From an uncultured Clostridia bacterium (GTDB lineage: Bacteria; Bacillota; Clostridia; Oscillospirales; Oscillospiraceae), in NCBI GenBank assembly GCA_947167725.1, contig CAMVJF010000069.1, positions 1 to 7,859 on the forward strand: DNA of 7,859 nucleotides, given 5' to 3'. The translations under genes and the position numbers were made by a program. Positions 5,667-7,859 of this stretch are shown piece after piece. The stretch's first letter is position 1. Every line of letters begins with the position of its first letter. The notes below the pieces were generated by a model. That model was not told where the DNA came from. It saw only the letters and a program-made list of their open reading frames with translations, and ran no database searches.

Positions 5667-5839
5667 TTGCTGCGCGTGAGCCGGAAGAAACAAAAAATAC
5701 GGTATGGAATAAAAAAACTCTTTACAAACGTGATATACGCGAATATAATACTCGCTGTTATATCATCCCCCGACGCGGCGGCATACGGACCGGGAGAGTC
5801 CCCCTGTGCGCCGCGGGAACAGACCAAGGAGCGAAAACC
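5667..5839 (+). promoter_or_regulatory. control region of the XRE-lepA unit: UP-like tract, promoter and leader
   Basis: TTTACA (5721-5726) and TATAAT (5744-5749) are 17 bases apart, matching consensus at five and six of six positions. Upstream lie A-tracts at 5692-5697 and 5712-5717, which could serve as an UP element. Transcription would start near 5756, giving a leader of about 84 bases. The leader contains a GC-rich stem, CGCGGCG (5774-5780) with CGCCGCG (5809-5815), enclosing a small GGAC/GTCC hairpin (5787-5790 with 5798-5801). There is no T-run after it, so it is not a terminator. AAGGAG at 5826-5831, eight bases before the ATG, stays outside the stem. Confidence 0.85.
5731..5765. promoter_or_regulatory. 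candidate operator centred on the -10 box of the XRE gene
   Basis: TGATATA (5731-5737) is the exact reverse complement of TATATCA (5759-5765). Inside it, GCGA (5739-5742) mirrors TCGC (5752-5755). The dyad centre falls within TATAAT (5744-5749). A repressor bound here would block RNA polymerase directly. The obvious candidate is the XRE protein encoded downstream, which is an inference from position. Confidence 0.5.
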
Positions 5840-6156
5840 ATGAACAGAAGCTTTGCGGAGACCCTCTCCGTGCTGCGCAAGGAGCGCAATATTTCCCAGC
5901 GTACCGCCGCGGCTGCGCTGAATATCAGTCAGGCCCTGCTGAGCCACTATGAGAACGGCGCTCGCGAGCCGGGGCTTGATTTTGTCCGCCGCGCCTGCGA
6001 CTATTACGGCGTGAGCGCGGACTATCTGCTCTGCCGCAGCGAGAATCCCGACAGCACCGCGAGCGCGGCCGCCGCGGCCAGAGCGTTTCTGGCCAACCTG
6101 CGTGCGATGACCGACAAGGCAGAGATCGCGCTGGAGACTTTGGAGGAAAAAAGCGA

Positions 6157-6160
<4 letters not shown>
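5840..6160 (+). CDS. XRE-family helix-turn-helix transcriptional regulator
   Basis: This 106-residue protein has an N-terminal HTH_3/Cro-C1 domain at about residues 6-64. It runs from FAETLSVLRKERNISQRTAAAALNIS through LLSHYENGAREPGL to YYGVSADYLL. ISQ..AA..LNIS is the helix-turn-helix and YENG.R.P the usual following segment. Residues 70-85 are an Ala/Ser linker, and the C-terminus (about 78-104) is a charged helix that could mediate dimerisation. It is probably a small autoregulatory repressor; no ligand-binding domain is present. The ATG at 5840 follows AAGGAG (5826-5831). Its TGA overlaps the ATG of lepA, so the two are almost certainly co-transcribed and probably translationally coupled. 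An XRE gene in this position may be lineage specific. Confidence 0.92.

Positions 6161-7859
<1,699 letters not shown>

Noticed and set aside
5756..5839. Riboswitch or transcription attenuator in the XRE leader
   Set aside because: Only one nested stem is visible. There is no terminator tail, no alternative pairing I could find, and no known aptamer motif.

Overview
The window looks like a chromosomal segment of a GC-rich member of the Clostridia (Oscillospiraceae-like). This is inferred from gene content: a clostridial-type FAD-dependent dehydrogenase (COG2509-like), a SpoVB/YabM-type flippase beside an HU gene and rqcP, and a secreted protein with a C-terminal domain I associate with Firmicutes exported proteins. 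Strong AGGAGG-type Shine-Dalgarno sites and sigma-A-like promoters stand out against GC-rich coding DNA. No mobile element, CRISPR array, tRNA or rRNA was seen. Most of the window is core genome, and I found no clear evidence of a new multi-gene system.

Layout. (1) 1-398: 3' end of a COG2509-type FAD dehydrogenase. (2) 453-2096: a membrane flippase of the MOP superfamily, with its own near-consensus promoter inside the end of the upstream gene. (3) 2097-2254: AT-rich spacer with the HU promoter. (4) 2255-2530: HU, followed by a strong hairpin terminator. (5) 2603-2842: rqcP, and 28 bases later (6) 2871-4385: an uncharacterised secreted protein with an internal tandem duplication. (7) 4400-4432: a bidirectional terminator shared with (8) 4450-4863 (minus): a small P-loop protein. 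(9) 4864-5070: divergent promoter region. (10) 5071-5622: YfcE-type metallophosphodiesterase, closed by a palindromic terminator. (11) 5667-5839: a strong promoter with an operator-like dyad and a structured leader. (12) 5840-6160: a small XRE-family repressor that overlaps by four bases (13) 6157-7859: lepA, cut by the window end about 30 residues short of its usual C-terminus.

How the parts relate. The flippase/HU/rqcP block resembles the yabM-mazG-hup-rqcP-yabP-yabQ-divIC neighbourhood of Bacillus and Clostridia, but mazG is missing between flippase and HU, and yabP/yabQ do not follow rqcP. The secreted repeat protein takes that place. The HU-rqcP terminator suggests high HU and low rqcP expression from one promoter. 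The XRE-lepA pair appears translationally coupled and driven by a promoter whose -10 box sits at the centre of an inverted repeat, which suggests autorepression that would also set LepA level. The most novel items are the duplicated secreted protein and the XRE-lepA control region.
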